A DNA stretch of 64,000 bases from an uncultured Christensenellaceae bacterium. GTDB lineage: Bacteria; Bacillota; Clostridia; Christensenellales; Pumilibacteraceae. A program made the position numbers and the translations under genes. The DNA lies in the NCBI GenBank assembly GCA_910587455.1, contig CAJULK010000003.1:62001-126000 (forward strand). The letters run 5' to 3'. Below the pieces are notes generated by a model. It was not told where the DNA came from and made no database searches. It saw only the letters and a list, made by a program, of their open reading frames with translations. Within the stretch, counting starts at the first letter, position 1. Every line of letters starts with the position of its first letter. Positions 63,447 through 64,000 of the stretch are shown piece after piece.

Positions 63447-64000
63447 AATTTTAGACGCTATAAACCGTGCGGACACCGTTCTCGTTTGCGGTCATATTAG
63501 ACCCGACGGCGACTGTATAGGCTCGGCGCTCGCAATGCGCCGCATCTGCGAAAAGCTCGGCAAGAAAGCCGACGCCGTATGCGACGCGGAGGACAAGCCC
63601 GAGCAGTATGCTTTTTTGCCTGATTACGATAAGTTCTGTGTTTCGAGATTCGAAAAGTACGATCTTTTCATCGCCGTAGACTGTGCTACCGAAAAGCGGC
63701 TCGGCGCTTACCGCAGTAAACTTCTTAAAGCAAAAAACAGTATTTATATCGATCATCATCCCTCTGCCGAACGCTATGCGAATATAAACTATATCGACCC
63801 TTCGGCGTCGAGCACATGCGCTATTATTTACGAAATATTCGACGCAGCGGGGCTTATAGACAAAGAGACGGCAACAATGCTGTATACCGGCCTTTCGACC
63901 GATACGGGGCATTTTATGCACTCTAACACCGATGCTAAGGTGTTCGGCATAGCTCAAGGACTGTGCAAATATGGTATAGATGTGGGCGACATTAACCATT
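63430..64000 (+). CDS. nrnA: NrnA-like DHH phosphoesterase (3' end cut off by window)
   Basis: 190 residues are visible. The family hydrolyses nano-RNAs and 3'-phosphoadenosine 5'-phosphate. HIRPDGDCIGSALAM is the first metal motif, FIAVDCATEKRLG the second, YIDHHPSAERYANINYIDPSASSTCAIIYEI the DHH block, and YTGLSTDTGHFMHSNTDAKVF the fourth. The ATG at 63430 overlaps rbfA by 17 bases. Its placement after rbfA is standard in Firmicutes. The C-terminal DHHA1 domain would lie beyond the window. Confidence 0.93.
   Translation, partial: MKITNEILDAINRADTVLVCGHIRPDGDCIGSALAMRRICEKLGKKADAVCDAEDKPEQYAFLPDYDKFCVSRFEKYDLFIAVDCATEKRLGAYRSKLLKAKNSIYIDHHPSAERYANINYIDPSASSTCAIIYEIFDAAGLIDKETATMLYTGLSTDTGHFMHSNTDAKVFGIAQGLCKYGIDVGDINH

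Noticed and set aside
1..64000. tRNA or rRNA genes, insertion sequences, prophage genes, DnaA-box clusters
   Set aside because: None seen by eye in the intergenic stretches; all gaps over 100 bases were read and are accounted for in the feature notes.

Overview
The window looks like a chromosomal segment of an uncultured, spore-forming member of the Clostridia (Bacillota). The signs are a class A RNase P RNA, an intact pro-sigma-K gene, RNase J, the N-terminal domains of PolC, lipoprotein and CUT1 sugar importers, and two housekeeping clusters in Firmicutes order. Base composition is balanced, near half GC by eye. The rhamnoside/sugar locus suggests a gut or plant-glycan habitat; placement near Christensenellales is only a guess. 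I saw no insertion sequence, prophage, CRISPR array, tRNA or rRNA gene. All calls come from reading the sequence and from family knowledge; no database search was run.

Layout. 1-6000: the 3' end of a giant anchored surface protein, then a strong terminator. 6150-9250: RNase J and a U32-family (TrhP/RlhA-like) protein under one promoter. 9270-9650: rnpB with its own promoter and terminator. 9735-10415 (minus): sigK. 10570-18400: a GT-C-like membrane protein, comM, dprA, topA, trmFO. 18400-25765: hslVU, hisS, aspS, tcdA, rseC-like and glyA, then a lone AAA ATPase.

26700-44000 is the main accessory region. A LacI regulator is followed by a sugar-binding lipoprotein, two permeases, a 1288-residue surface protein with a regular module repeat, a lipoprotein enzyme carrying an NEW motif, and three cytoplasmic enzymes (GH94 phosphorylase, GH106-like and GH78-like alpha-L-rhamnosidases). 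A DeoR regulator faces them. The likely logic is surface capture and first cleavage, import by a CUT1 transporter that borrows an ATPase, then rhamnose removal and phosphorolysis inside the cell. Three matching TTTAC-N4-GTAAA sites mark the LacI regulon.

45000-48000: an Rrf2 regulator with a NifS desulfurase, a 42-residue membrane peptide, ruvX, and a DUF1292 protein with a Cys/His-rich tail. 48100-64000: rpsB-tsf-pyrH-frr-uppS-cdsA-dxr-rseP-ispG, then a PolC-derived protein, then rimP-nusA-ylxR-ylxQ-infB-rbfA-nrnA.

The most notable item is the protein in the polC slot. It keeps the PolC N-terminal, OB and exonuclease domains but has no PHP or polymerase domain. Next in interest are a rimP gene that seems to start at ATA, a seemingly leaderless ispG, the metal-binding tail on DUF1292, and the repeated uncharacterised module in the glycan-locus surface protein.
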